A stretch of DNA of 42,300 nt, from positions 1-42,300 of the forward strand of contig NZ_QUAC01000082.1 in NCBI RefSeq assembly GCF_003389455.1, written 5' to 3'. Below the pieces are notes generated by a model, which was not told the origin of the DNA, ran no database searches, and worked only from the letters and a program-made list of their open reading frames with translations. The stretch is from Streptomyces inhibens (GTDB lineage: Bacteria > Actinomycetota > Actinomycetes > Streptomycetales > Streptomycetaceae). Below, one piece after another: positions 26,109 to 33,644 of the stretch; the stretch's first letter is position 1, and every line of letters starts with the position of its first letter. The position numbers and the translations under genes were made by a program.

Positions 26109-27314
26109 ATGACACCAGCGCGTACGGGAACGCGGTCCGGGACCGGGATCGGCCGTCGGCGGTTCATCGGAACCGCCGTGGCGGGGCTGACCGCGGCCGC
26201 CGGTGCGGCGCTACCGACGGTGCGGGATCCGGCGCCCGCGCAGGCCGGACACCGTCCGGCACACCGCCCACGCGGCGCCCGGCCGCTGTTCCTGGGCACG
26301 TACACCTCCACCGCGGGCGGCGGGACCGGCATCGGGCTCGGCACGTACGACACCGGGACCGGGCAGATCACCGCCACCGGTGTGGTGACCGGGGTCGCCG
26401 ATCCGTCCTATCTCGCGCTCGCACCGACCGGCCGCACCCTCTACGCGGTCGATGAGCAGGAGCAGGGCGGGGTGACCGCCGTCGCGCTGACGCCGGACGG
26501 CGCGCCCAGGGTGCTGGGCACCCGCTCCACCGGCGGCGCCGGGCCCTGCCATCTGTCGGTGCATCCCGGCGGGCGCTGGCTGCTCAGCGCCAACTACCTC
26601 TCCGGCAGCGTGGCCGTGCACCCCATCGACCGGTCGAGTGGCGCCCTGGGCGAGCGTACGGACCTGGTCACCCACTCCAGCCCGCCGCCCGGCCCCGGCC
26701 AGGACGGACCGCATGCCCACCAGATCATCACCAGCCCGGACGGCCGGCACGTCCTGGCGGTCGACCTCGGCAATGACACCGTCTACACCTACCGGCTGGA
26801 CACATCGGCCGGAAAGCTGGCCCAGGTGTCGTATGCCGCACTGCGGCCCGGCGCCGGTCCCCGGCATCTGGCCTTCCACCCCTCGGGCGTCTTCGCCTAT
26901 CTGGCGAACGAGGTCGACAACACGGTCGTGGTCTGCGGCTACGACCGCAAGAGCGGGCGGCTGACACCCGGCGAACCACAGTCCACCGGGACCGGCCCGG
27001 GGACCAGCTATCCGGCGCAGATCCTGGTCACCAGGGGTGGCGGCTTCGCCTATCTCGCCAATCGCGGTCACAACAGCCTCACCCGCTACGCCGTGGAGGC
27101 CGGCGGGGCGCGGCTGCGCCTGCTGGACACCGTGCCGGTGGGCGGGAACTTCCCCCGGCAGATCGCGTTCTCGCCCGATGAGCGGTGGCTGTTCGCGGCG
27201 AACCAGAAGTCGGGGTCGGTGACGGTGTTCTCGGTCGATGCCCGGACCGGGGCGCTCAAGAGCGCGGGCGAACCGTTCGCCGCTCCGGTCCCGGTGTGCG
27301 TACTGCCGCTGTGA
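26109..27314 (+). CDS. Secreted lactonase-family seven-bladed beta-propeller
   Basis: A 401-residue protein with a twin-arginine signal (GRRRFIGTAVAGLTAAAGAAL) and a propeller resembling the 6-phosphogluconolactonase (YbhE/Pgl) family. Repeated blade motifs include PLFLGTYTSTAGGGTGIGL, PSYLALAPTGRTLYAV, GPCHLSVHPGGRWLLSANY, DGPHAHQIITSPDGRHVLAV, GPRHLAFHPSGVFAYLANE and FPRQIAFSPDERWLFAANQ. Family members hydrolyse sugar lactones, but an exported copy may act on other cyclic esters or serve as a carboxymuconate-cyclase-like protein. ATG 26109 has no clear ribosome site; GTG 26088, after a G-rich tract, is an alternative that would add seven residues. Confidence 0.87.
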   Translation: MTPARTGTRSGTGIGRRRFIGTAVAGLTAAAGAALPTVRDPAPAQAGHRPAHRPRGARPLFLGTYTSTAGGGTGIGLGTYDTGTGQITATGVVTGVADPSYLALAPTGRTLYAVDEQEQGGVTAVALTPDGAPRVLGTRSTGGAGPCHLSVHPGGRWLLSANYLSGSVAVHPIDRSSGALGERTDLVTHSSPPPGPGQDGPHAHQIITSPDGRHVLAVDLGNDTVYTYRLDTSAGKLAQVSYAALRPGAGPRHLAFHPSGVFAYLANEVDNTVVVCGYDRKSGRLTPGEPQSTGTGPGTSYPAQILVTRGGGFAYLANRGHNSLTRYAVEAGGARLRLLDTVPVGGNFPRQIAFSPDERWLFAANQKSGSVTVFSVDARTGALKSAGEPFAAPVPVCVLPL

Positions 27315-27437
27315 GCGCGCGGTGCGGAACGTGGTGCCGGCCGCGCCGTCGCCGCACCCGGCCGCCGGAGACCCGGCCCGCCGGCTGAAACACTGCGGCA
27401 ACGGCCCCGCATGGTTGGCCGGTTAGCGTCGGCTCCC

Positions 27438-28859
27438 ATGAGCACGGGAACGGTTCGGGACGACATCACGGCGGAGGCCGGGGCGCCGGCGGCGCAGGGC
27501 GGTCTGCAGCAGGGGCTCAAGCGCCGCCATATGCAGTTGATCGCGCTGGGCGGGGTGATCGGCGCCGGGCTGTTCGTCGGCAGCGGTGTGGTCGTACGAT
27601 CCACCGGCCCGGCCGCCGTGCTGTCCTTCCTGGCGGCCGGTGCGCTCACCGTCCTGATCATGCGCATGCTGGCCGAGATGACCGTCGCCCGCCCCGCGCT
27701 GGGGTCCTTCTACGCCCATGTCCGCGAGGCGCTCGGACTGCGCGCGGGGTTCACGGTCGGCTGGCTGTACTGGTACTTCTTTGTGATCGTGGTCGCCGTC
27801 GAGGCGGTGGCGGGCGGCCGGATCATCCAACTGTGGCTGCCCGGCGTCCCGTTGTGGGCGATCAGCCTGGTCCTGATGACGCTGCTGACCGCGACCAACA
27901 TGGTCTCGGCGCGCTCCTACGGCGAGTTCGAGTACTGGTTCTCCTCGATCAAGGTCCTGGCGATCGTGGTGTTCCTCTTTCTGGGCGCGCTGTATGTGCT
28001 GGGGCTGTGGCCGGACGCCCGCGGCGGGCTGGGCAATCTGACGGCGCACGGCGGGTTCGCGCCCGAAGGGGCCGGTGCGGTGCTGGCCGCCGTGGTGCCC
28101 TGCATCGGGTTCTTCACCGGCGCGGAGATCGTGACCATCGCGGCCGCCGAGTCGGTCGAGCCGGAGCGGGCGGTGGCGGATGCGATCCGTTCGATCGTGC
28201 TGCGGGTGGTGGCGTTCTATGTGCTGTCGATCTTCCTGGTGGTCGCGGTGGTGCCGTGGACGTCGAAGGCGATCGAGGTGAGTCCGTACGCGGCGGTGCT
28301 GGACCGGCTCGCGGTGCCCGCGGCCGGCACGGTCATGAACGCCATCGTGCTGATCGCCGTGCTGTCCTGCCTGAACTCCGCGCTGTACACCTCCTCCCGG
28401 ATGCTGTTCGCCCTCACCCGCAACGGGGACGCGCCGCGCGGCTTCACCAAGGTCAGCGGGGGCGGGGTGCCGCGCCGGGCGCTGCTCGCCGGAACCTCGG
28501 TCGGCTATCTGTCGGTGATCGCGGCCTGGATCTCGCCCGATGTCGTCTTCCCGTTCCTCATCAACTCCTATGGCGCCATTGCCCTGTTCGTCTATCTGGC
28601 GATCGCGGTCGCGCAGGTGCGGCTGCGGCGGAAGCTGGAGCGCACCGAGCCGGCCCGACTGACGCTGAAGATGTGGCTGTTCCCGTGGCTGAGCTGGGTG
28701 ACCATCGCGCTGATGGCGCTGGTGATCGGGGCGATGGCCTTCCTGCCGGACAGCCGCTCGCAGTTCTGGCTGAGTCTGCTGACGGTGGCGGTGGTGCTGG
28801 CCGGGTACGAACTGCGGCGCCGGGTGGGCGGCAGGCGGCAGGGCGTGTCCGGCGGGTGA
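27438..28859 (+). CDS. APC-superfamily amino acid permease
   Basis: A 473-residue transporter with about 12 membrane spans. It begins with the amino acid permease signature QLIALGGVIGAGLFVGSG, and has EMTVARPALGSFYAHVREAL, FEYWFSSIKVLAIVVFLFLG, FTGAEIVTIAAAESVEPERA and NSALYTSSRMLFALTRNGDAPR. This set matches GabP/AnsP/ProY-like amino acid:proton symporters of the inner membrane. The exact substrate is not readable. TAGCGT (27424-27429) lies 8 bases before ATG 27438 and no ribosome site is visible, so the transcript may be leaderless. The mobile island begins 17 bases after its stop codon. Confidence 0.93.
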   Translation: MSTGTVRDDITAEAGAPAAQGGLQQGLKRRHMQLIALGGVIGAGLFVGSGVVVRSTGPAAVLSFLAAGALTVLIMRMLAEMTVARPALGSFYAHVREALGLRAGFTVGWLYWYFFVIVVAVEAVAGGRIIQLWLPGVPLWAISLVLMTLLTATNMVSARSYGEFEYWFSSIKVLAIVVFLFLGALYVLGLWPDARGGLGNLTAHGGFAPEGAGAVLAAVVPCIGFFTGAEIVTIAAAESVEPERAVADAIRSIVLRVVAFYVLSIFLVVAVVPWTSKAIEVSPYAAVLDRLAVPAAGTVMNAIVLIAVLSCLNSALYTSSRMLFALTRNGDAPRGFTKVSGGGVPRRALLAGTSVGYLSVIAAWISPDVVFPFLINSYGAIALFVYLAIAVAQVRLRRKLERTEPARLTLKMWLFPWLSWVTIALMALVIGAMAFLPDSRSQFWLSLLTVAVVLAGYELRRRVGGRRQGVSGG

Positions 28860-28875
28860 GGGTCGGACGGGCCCC

Positions 28876-28899
28876 AGGGCCTGTTTGGAGTCGTGATCA
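28876..28899. repeat. Left terminal inverted repeat
   Basis: Begins AGGGCCTGTTTGGAGT and ends TGATCA. It matches the reverse complement of 33621-33644 at 20 of 24 positions; the differences are at positions 10, 11, 17 and 18. Confidence 0.75.
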
Positions 28900-28997
28900 A
28901 TCTGGTCCGGAGCGTGTCTGAAAGATCGCGTAAGTCCGTGAGGCGACAGGCCGGCCAAGGCCTGATTCCGGCCCCTGACCAGCCTGGACGGACGAAC

Positions 28998-29586
28998 ATG
29001 AACGACAAGGAGATCCCGGCAGTCGAGCCGGTCGAGGACAAGCTGGAGGACGAGGCCGTCGAGCGGTTGATGGTCCGCGACGACGCTTCGGGGGCGGCTC
29101 TGCTGGGCGAGGGCGGGCTGCTGACGGAGGTCACCCGGGCCGTTTTGGGACGGGCCCTGGACGCGGAGATGACCGAGCACCGCGGCTACGAGAAGCACGA
29201 TCCCCCGCAGGCCGCGGTTCCGGCAACGGCCGCAACGGCACGTCGCCGAAACGGTACTGACCGATGCCGGGGCGGTCACCCTGGCCGTGCCACGGGACCA
29301 CGACGGGAGCTTCGAGGCGCAGCTGGTGCCCAAGCTCGCCCGTCGGCCGGCCTGCTTCAACGAGCAGATCCCCTCGCCGTACGCCCGCGGCATGAGCGTG
29401 CGCGACATCCGCTCCGGAGCCGGGGTGTCCAAACCGGTCTACCGTGCCGTCGGCTTGGACATGGGCGGTCGAAAGGACGTCCTGGGCCTGTGGATAGTCG
29501 CCTGCGACGGACTGAAGGGACTACCCGAAGCCATCACCGCAACCTGGCTCAAAGCCACGGTCCAAATCTGCGTCATCCGGCGTTGA
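28998..29586 (+). pseudogene. IS256-family transposase remnant
   Basis: ATG 28998 starts a recognisable IS256-type transposase: LLGEGGLLTEVTRAVLGRAL, then DAEMTEHRGYEKHD. Near 29210 the frame breaks and the protein continues in another frame as PRDHDGSFEAQLVPKLARRP, FNEQIPSPYARGMSVRDI, then, after a large internal deletion, VGLDMGGRKDVLGLW, CDGLKGLPEAITATW and TVQICVI. The catalytic C-terminal third is absent. With a frameshift and missing blocks, it cannot be functional. Confidence 0.88.
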
Positions 29587-29682
29587 CCGGTCAGTGCACG
29601 ACGAGCCGCGCGCGATCGATGGGCGGCTGGGGAGACCTCCGCCCACCGTCCCGGCTTTGCGTCGCGCTCCGCCACGGTGTGA

Positions 29683-29892
29683 GTGAGCGTGCGACTTGGC
29701 CCGTGGGTGTTTGTACCGGCCCGAGCGGGTTTTTTGGCCGGCCTGCGGTGCGTCGGGACGACGCTCGTGGTGGACGCGGTGGTGTGCGGTCGGCCGGAGC
29801 GGTGCCGGGACTGCCGTTGCCGGAGCTCTCAGGTCCATATTCGCTACGCGTGTCATCCGGTGGACCGTCCGTCGGCGGCAGGTGCACCCTGA
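29683..29892 (+). pseudogene. ISL3-family transposase N-terminal fragment
   Basis: The frame encodes LVVDAVVCGRPERCRDCRCR then SSQVHIRYACHPVDRPSAAG. This resembles the zinc-finger N terminus of ISL3-family transposases (C-x-x-C, S-x-x-VHSRY, D-x-P). It ends at a stop where the family would continue with the RVRRFRC segment. Only the first 10-15 percent of a transposase remains. Confidence 0.55.
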
Positions 29893-29899
29893 GCCGGGC

Positions 29900-31069
29900 T
29901 CAGCTGGTGTGAGCGGGGGCCGAGTCAGGGCGGGTACTGGCCGGCCAGAGGCTGTCGGGGAAGGCGGCGGCGTCGGAGTCGGTGTCGGGCATGAGGGTGG
30001 TGAGCATCTGCTGGGCGGTCTTCGCGTTGTCGAGGGCGCGGGGCAGCATGACGCTTTCGTAGGCGTCGAGGGCCTGGTCGATGGTGGGGTGGCCGATGAC
30101 GGACTGGGCGAGTTCGGCGCCGTCGAGCAGGGAGAGGTTGGCGCCGACGCCGACGGGCGGCATCAGGTGGGCGGCGTCGCCGAGCAGGGTGATGCCGGGG
30201 ACGCGCTGCCACATGTGGGGAACGGGAAGGACGAACATGGGGCGGTTGATGAAACCGCCCTCGTTGTCACGCAGGATGTCCAGCAAACTCTCGTCCCAGC
30301 CCTGGTACTGGGCAAGGAGGCGGGCGCGTACGGATTCGGTGTCGGTGAGGTCGAGGCCGGCGTGCCAGTCCTGGGGGCCGCGGAAGGTGATGTAGCCGCG
30401 GACGTGTCCGTTGCTGTTGCGCTGCAACACCAGGCTGCGGCGGCCCGCCTTGGCCGACATGGTGCCGCCACCGACCAGGCGGGCGATGCCGGGGTGACGG
30501 TGGTCGACGTCGTTGAAGTGGACTTCCACCATCGTGAGACCGGCGTAGGCGGGTTGGGCGTCGGAGAGCGCGGGGCGTACTCGGGACCAGGCGCCGTCGG
30601 CGCCGATGACCAGGTCGAAGTCCTCGACGGTGCCGTCGTGGTGGTGCAGGCGGGCCATGCCGTGGGGCAGCGGGGTGACGTCCCTTACACAGTGGCCCCA
30701 ACGGACCGTGCCGGGGGCGAGGGAGTCCAACAGGAGGGTGCGCAGCCGGCCGCGGTCGATCTCGGGCCTGCTCAGGTCGCCCTCGTCGGCCTGGTCGTGA
30801 CGTATCAGGGTCGCGTGACGGTCATACAGGCGCCACTGCTGGCCTTCGGGCCGGGACAGCGCGAGGAACCGGTCGAACAGTCCGGCTGCGCGCAGGGCGA
30901 CCTGGCCGGTGTCTTCGTGGATGTCGAGGGTGCCGCCCTGCGAGCGGGAGTTGAGGTCGCTCTCACGCTCGAAGACCGTGACCGGCACGCCGTGCTGCTG
31001 CAGGACGCGCGCGCAGACGAGGCCGCCGGGGCCGGCGCCGATGATCGCGATGCGAGGGGTGGTGGACAT
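29900..31069 (-). CDS. TetX-like FAD-dependent monooxygenase
   Basis: A 389-residue flavoprotein hydroxylase, nearly the length of TetX. It has the Rossmann start RIAIIGAGPGGLVCARVLQQ, then RSQGGTLDIHEDTGQVALRA, RPEIDRGRLRTLLLDSL, FDLVIGADGAWSRVRPAL (the DG motif) and the second FAD motif ITLLGDAAHLMPPVGVGANL. The GGTLD, EI-R-LR and GDAAHLMPP blocks are the ones shared with tetracycline-inactivating TetX enzymes. The natural substrate could be a tetracycline-like or other aromatic compound; I do not claim resistance. ATG 31069 has GGAG 10 bases upstream. ATG 31078 is too close to that site. The MFS relic ends just upstream and a TetR gene faces away. Confidence 0.88.
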   Translation of the reverse strand: MSTTPRIAIIGAGPGGLVCARVLQQHGVPVTVFERESDLNSRSQGGTLDIHEDTGQVALRAAGLFDRFLALSRPEGQQWRLYDRHATLIRHDQADEGDLSRPEIDRGRLRTLLLDSLAPGTVRWGHCVRDVTPLPHGMARLHHHDGTVEDFDLVIGADGAWSRVRPALSDAQPAYAGLTMVEVHFNDVDHRHPGIARLVGGGTMSAKAGRRSLVLQRNSNGHVRGYITFRGPQDWHAGLDLTDTESVRARLLAQYQGWDESLLDILRDNEGGFINRPMFVLPVPHMWQRVPGITLLGDAAHLMPPVGVGANLSLLDGAELAQSVIGHPTIDQALDAYESVMLPRALDNAKTAQQMLTTLMPDTDSDAAAFPDSLWPASTRPDSAPAHTS

Positions 31070-31086
31070 GAGGGTCATGCTCCGTT

Positions 31087-31290
31087 CTACGGATCGAGAG
31101 AGTGCTGGTGTCTTGTGGTGCTGCCCTGGGGAATCGCGTGGGGAGGCCGACGAGGTGGTGGTGGCGCGCCGGTCCGCTCCGCGGGGAGCTGGTTCTTCTT
31201 CGGCGCCTTGGGCGGGAAGGAGACCAGGACGACGGGCAGGACGGCGGTCAGGGCAACGGTCCATCAGAACGCGGCGCCGAACGCCGGTCA
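31087..31290 (-). pseudogene. C-terminal relic of an MFS efflux pump
   Basis: Minus-strand translation reads PAFGAAF, a stop (TGA, forward 31264-31266), then WTVALTAVLPVVLVSFPPKA and PKKNQLPAERTG, ending at 31087. This is the usual last transmembrane helix and tail of a DHA-type major facilitator, where AFWWTVALTA would be expected; the stop looks like TGG changed to TGA. Further upstream the frame decays and no start remains. Its stop lies 17 bases before the monooxygenase start, so pump and enzyme once formed an operon. The remaining gap up to 31603 holds the TetR promoter and nothing else I can identify. Confidence 0.6.
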
Positions 31291-31556
31291 GGTCCGGCAA
31301 CCGAGGGTGGTGATCGTGAAGTTGAGCCGCCGGTCGCCGGTCTCCGCCGGTGTGCTGGTGCCGGTTGCTTCCACCGTCTATGGCGTTTGCATCGTGGCTG
31401 GCTCCTTTCCTGCCGACGGGCCGATTTCGGGCAGGGCAGATCAGTCGTTCCGGTGCGCGGACGCGCCCCGGGTTTCGGCAGCGAGGTCCCGGTGGGGCTC
31501 GCTCATCCACAGAAACACAGCAACTCCAAAAGTACAACTGATTCGACTTTCTATCG

Positions 31557-31572
31557 GATCGCCTTTGCGATC
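31557..31572. promoter_or_regulatory. TetR operator candidate
   Basis: GATCGC-CTTT-GCGATC is a perfect 6-bp palindrome, 31 bases upstream of the TetR start and in the same region as any promoter for the divergent monooxygenase unit. The surrounding stretch is AT-rich, as expected of a promoter. Autoregulation plus control of the divergent unit is the usual TetR pattern. Confidence 0.5.
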
Positions 31573-31603
31573 GAATCCTCTCAAGTGGGGTAGGGTGGGG
31601 GGC

Positions 31604-32209
31604 ATGGCCGAGACGACGACAGGGCGCCGCGAGCGCAAGAAGGCCCAGACCAGGCAGGCTCTGGCAGATGCCGCAATGCGGCTGTTCACCGAACGCGGCT
31701 TCGACAACGTCGGCGTCCGCGAAGTGGCGGAGGCGGCCGACGTCTCGCTGAGCACGCTCTTCAAGCACTTCCCCAGCAAGGAAGCCCTCGTCTTCGACCT
31801 GGACGCGGACGTCGAGAGCGCCCTGGTCGCCGCCGTTCGTGACCGGGCCCCCGGTCAGCCCGTCCTGTACGCCCTGCGTGACCACCTGGTGCATACCCGT
31901 ACCGCCGTGCGGACCGACGACCCGACTTTCGTCCTCGTCGAATCCACCCCCGCGTTGCGGGATTACGCCCGGAGCATGTGGTCACGCCACGAGAAGGCAC
32001 TGGCCGCCACTCTTGCCGATGCCACTGGGCTGGCCCCGGACGACCTTGCCATCACCGGCCTGGCACGCTTCGCCCTGGAGGCCCCCGGCCTCGCCCGCGC
32101 AAGCGACGACCCGGCCCGGGCCATACGTGACCTGTTCGCCCTGGTGGAACACGGCTGGGCCACCACCCCCCTGGCCCGCCAGGAAGACCGCCCCGGTCAG
32201 GACGCGTAA
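31604..32209 (+). CDS. TetR-family transcriptional regulator
   Basis: A 201-residue regulator. The N-terminal HTH runs through RERKKAQTRQALADAAMRLF, TERGFDNVGVREVAEAADVS and LSTLFKHFPSKEAL. The C-terminal ligand-binding helices are typical of TetR_C members near monooxygenase and efflux genes. ATG 31604 follows a long G-rich tract (GGTGGGGGG). It is divergent from the monooxygenase and the relic pump, so it probably represses them and is released by their substrate. Confidence 0.92.
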   Translation: MAETTTGRRERKKAQTRQALADAAMRLFTERGFDNVGVREVAEAADVSLSTLFKHFPSKEALVFDLDADVESALVAAVRDRAPGQPVLYALRDHLVHTRTAVRTDDPTFVLVESTPALRDYARSMWSRHEKALAATLADATGLAPDDLAITGLARFALEAPGLARASDDPARAIRDLFALVEHGWATTPLARQEDRPGQDA

Positions 32210-32348
32210 CCACGACCGGATGCCGCATCACGGCGCCACCGGCAGCCCGCTCGAAGGCTTACTCGCTTCGCATCCACGGGCGGGAACTGCGGTCAGTGTC
32301 AGGTCGCCCGACCAGAAACAGGCCGGGCGGGGCTGGTAGAGCGCTCAT

Positions 32349-32567
32349 GTGACGCGACGCGGATTGAGCGACAGTGAGTGGGAGTTGGTCGAGCCGTTCC
32401 TGCCGAGCGGCCGGTGCGGCCCCTACCCGCAGCGCCTGCGCGAACAGTTCGAGGGCGTCATCCGGCGGTTCCGCACCGGCAGCCAGTGGCGGGCCAGTGG
32501 CGGGAGATGCCCGTGGAGTTCGGGGCCTGGCAGACGGTCTACGGCCGCTTCGTCCACCGGGCTTCAG
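32349..32567 (+). pseudogene. IS5-family transposase remnant with 11-bp duplication
   Basis: GTG 32349 starts RRGLSDSEWELVEPFLPSGR, then GPYPQRLREQFEGVIRRFRT and GSQWR, the N terminus of Streptomyces IS5-type transposases. An exact tandem copy of CCAGTGGCGGG (32483-32493, 32494-32504) shifts the frame. After the second copy the protein resumes in another frame as EMPVEFGAWQTVYGRF. Homology ends near 32567 and the catalytic domain is absent. Confidence 0.85.
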
Positions 32568-32612
32568 TTGCGTGGATCCATCATCTGGATGAGCAGCCTC
32601 AACCCGGGGCCA

Positions 32613-32652
32613 CGGTATCGGCGCCCGACCGGCAAGCCGGACGCCGATACCG
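32613..32652. terminator. Terminator of the hydrolase gene
   Basis: CGGTATCGGCG (32613-32623) pairs with CGCCGATACCG (32642-32652), with an inner CCGG-CAAG-CCGG hairpin. It begins 6 bases beyond the hydrolase stop codon on the minus strand. Confidence 0.75.
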
Positions 32653-32658
32653 CTCACG

Positions 32659-33423
32659 TCAGGCCGACGAGGTGACCGCTCGGCCGAAGTGCCGGGCGAA
32701 GAACCGGACCGCGCTGTCGGCCTCGAACCTCGGCACCTCCTTGTGCGCGCCCGCGTTGGCGTGCAACGTCTTCTCCTTGGAGGCGAAGGCGTCGAACAAG
32801 GCGAGACCGGACTGGCGCGGGATGTGCTCGTCGTCCCACTGGAGCACGAACTCGATCGGGATGGTGATCTGCTTCGCCGCTTCGGCCAGGGACTCGGGCC
32901 AGAAGATACCGAAGACCGCGGCGGTGATCCTGGGATCGGCCGCCGCCAGCGGCACCCCGATCGCGGTGCCCATGTTCAGGCCGAAGTAGCCGACCGGCCC
33001 TTCGGCGCCGATCTCCGGCAGTTCCTGGAGAGCGTCCAGGGTCGCCTGCCACTCGGGCACGGCGCGCTCCGCCAGGTGGGCGTTGTAGCGAACGACGATC
33101 GGGCCGACCGGCTCGCCCGCCGCCATCGCCTGCTGCATCACGGCGATCTCTTGTTCGTCATGCGCCGTGCGCGGCCGGCCGCCGTGACCGGGCGCGTCGA
33201 TGGTGGCGACGTGGAAACCGCAGCCGGTGACGAGGAGGTGTGCACGGCCCGCCATCGCCGGAGCCTTCTTGTGCATGCCGCCACCGTGACCCATCAGCAC
33301 CAGGGGCGCCCGGTCGGAGCCGGAAGCCGGTGACCAGAGCGCGCCGGTGACCTCGCCCACGGTGAAGTCGCGTTCGACGACACCGTTCGACGATGACTCC
33401 GCAGTGAATTCCACAGAATGCAT
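32659..33423 (-). CDS. Alpha/beta hydrolase with Asn at the nucleophile elbow
   Basis: A 254-residue hydrolase resembling dienelactone-hydrolase/prolyl-oligopeptidase-type alpha/beta folds: APLVLMGHGGGMHKKAP (oxyanion region), VATIDAPGHGGRPRTAHDEQ, GPVGYFGLNMGTAIGVPLAA and EFVLQWDDEHIPRQSGLALF (acid loop), with a late His in HANAGAHKEVP. The nucleophile elbow reads G-L-N-M-G, where G-x-S-x-G is expected. ATG 33423 has GAAAGG about 9 bases upstream. A 19-codon leader ORF and the element's right end precede it. Either this subfamily naturally uses Asn in a non-hydrolytic role, or a Ser codon AGC has mutated to AAC. Confidence 0.82.
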   Translation of the reverse strand: MHSVEFTAESSSNGVVERDFTVGEVTGALWSPASGSDRAPLVLMGHGGGMHKKAPAMAGRAHLLVTGCGFHVATIDAPGHGGRPRTAHDEQEIAVMQQAMAAGEPVGPIVVRYNAHLAERAVPEWQATLDALQELPEIGAEGPVGYFGLNMGTAIGVPLAAADPRITAAVFGIFWPESLAEAAKQITIPIEFVLQWDDEHIPRQSGLALFDAFASKEKTLHANAGAHKEVPRFEADSAVRFFARHFGRAVTSSA

Positions 33424-33474
33424 AGGTTGTTGCCTTTCGGGAGTGCCTTGTTGCTGAGGCGCTCCCGGCGACAC

Positions 33475-33534
33475 CTATGTCAATCGCCCGACCGTGACGA
33501 AAAGAGGGAGCACCCACACGGATACAGCGTTCAT
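33475..33534 (-). CDS. 19-codon leader ORF with perfect Shine-Dalgarno
   Basis: ATG 33534 follows GAGGAGGTGA at about 6 bases, the best ribosome site in the region. It encodes a hydrophobic 19-residue peptide beginning MNAVSVWVLPLF and stops at 33475, 51 bases before the hydrolase start. It may be a leader peptide that governs the hydrolase by translation or attenuation, or the surviving start of a deleted membrane protein gene. Confidence 0.4.
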   Translation of the reverse strand: MNAVSVWVLPLFVTVGRLT

Positions 33535-33620
33535 GGGTCTCACCTCCTCGGGCGGTGTCGCGGTCGCCTGAAAGCTACCAGCCCGATCATCACCCCGCCC
33601 AACCCTTTTTTCCTGCCACG

Positions 33621-33644
33621 TGATCAGAACTCCGGACAGGCCCT
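33621..33644. repeat. Right terminal inverted repeat
   Basis: Reads TGATCAGAACTCCGGACAGG then CCCT, the inverted partner of 28876-28899. Its last two bases, with one flanking base, form the stop codon of the PaaX gene on the minus strand. Confidence 0.75.

Larger units (their letters stand above)
28876..33644. mobile_element. Cargo-carrying IS256-type element remnant
   Basis: Two 24-bp inverted repeats, 20/24 identical, face outwards at the ends and both begin AGGGCCTGT. Just inside the left end is a decayed IS256-family transposase, at the distance expected for a complete IS256. Its missing second half is replaced by about 4 kb: an ISL3 fragment, a TetX-like monooxygenase, an MFS relic, a TetR gene, an IS5-type fragment and a hydrolase with a leader ORF. 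No direct target repeat is evident next to the ends (cgggcccc versus agtcggcg). I infer an IS256-type element that gained cargo and is now non-autonomous. Alternatively, the two ends belong to different copies of one IS left by deletion. Confidence 0.6.

Noticed and set aside
29696..31603. Open plus-strand frame continuous with the TetR gene for 837 codons
   Set aside because: It runs antisense to the monooxygenase with no coding bias. The TetR protein begins at ATG 31604 with a good ribosome site and the family N terminus.
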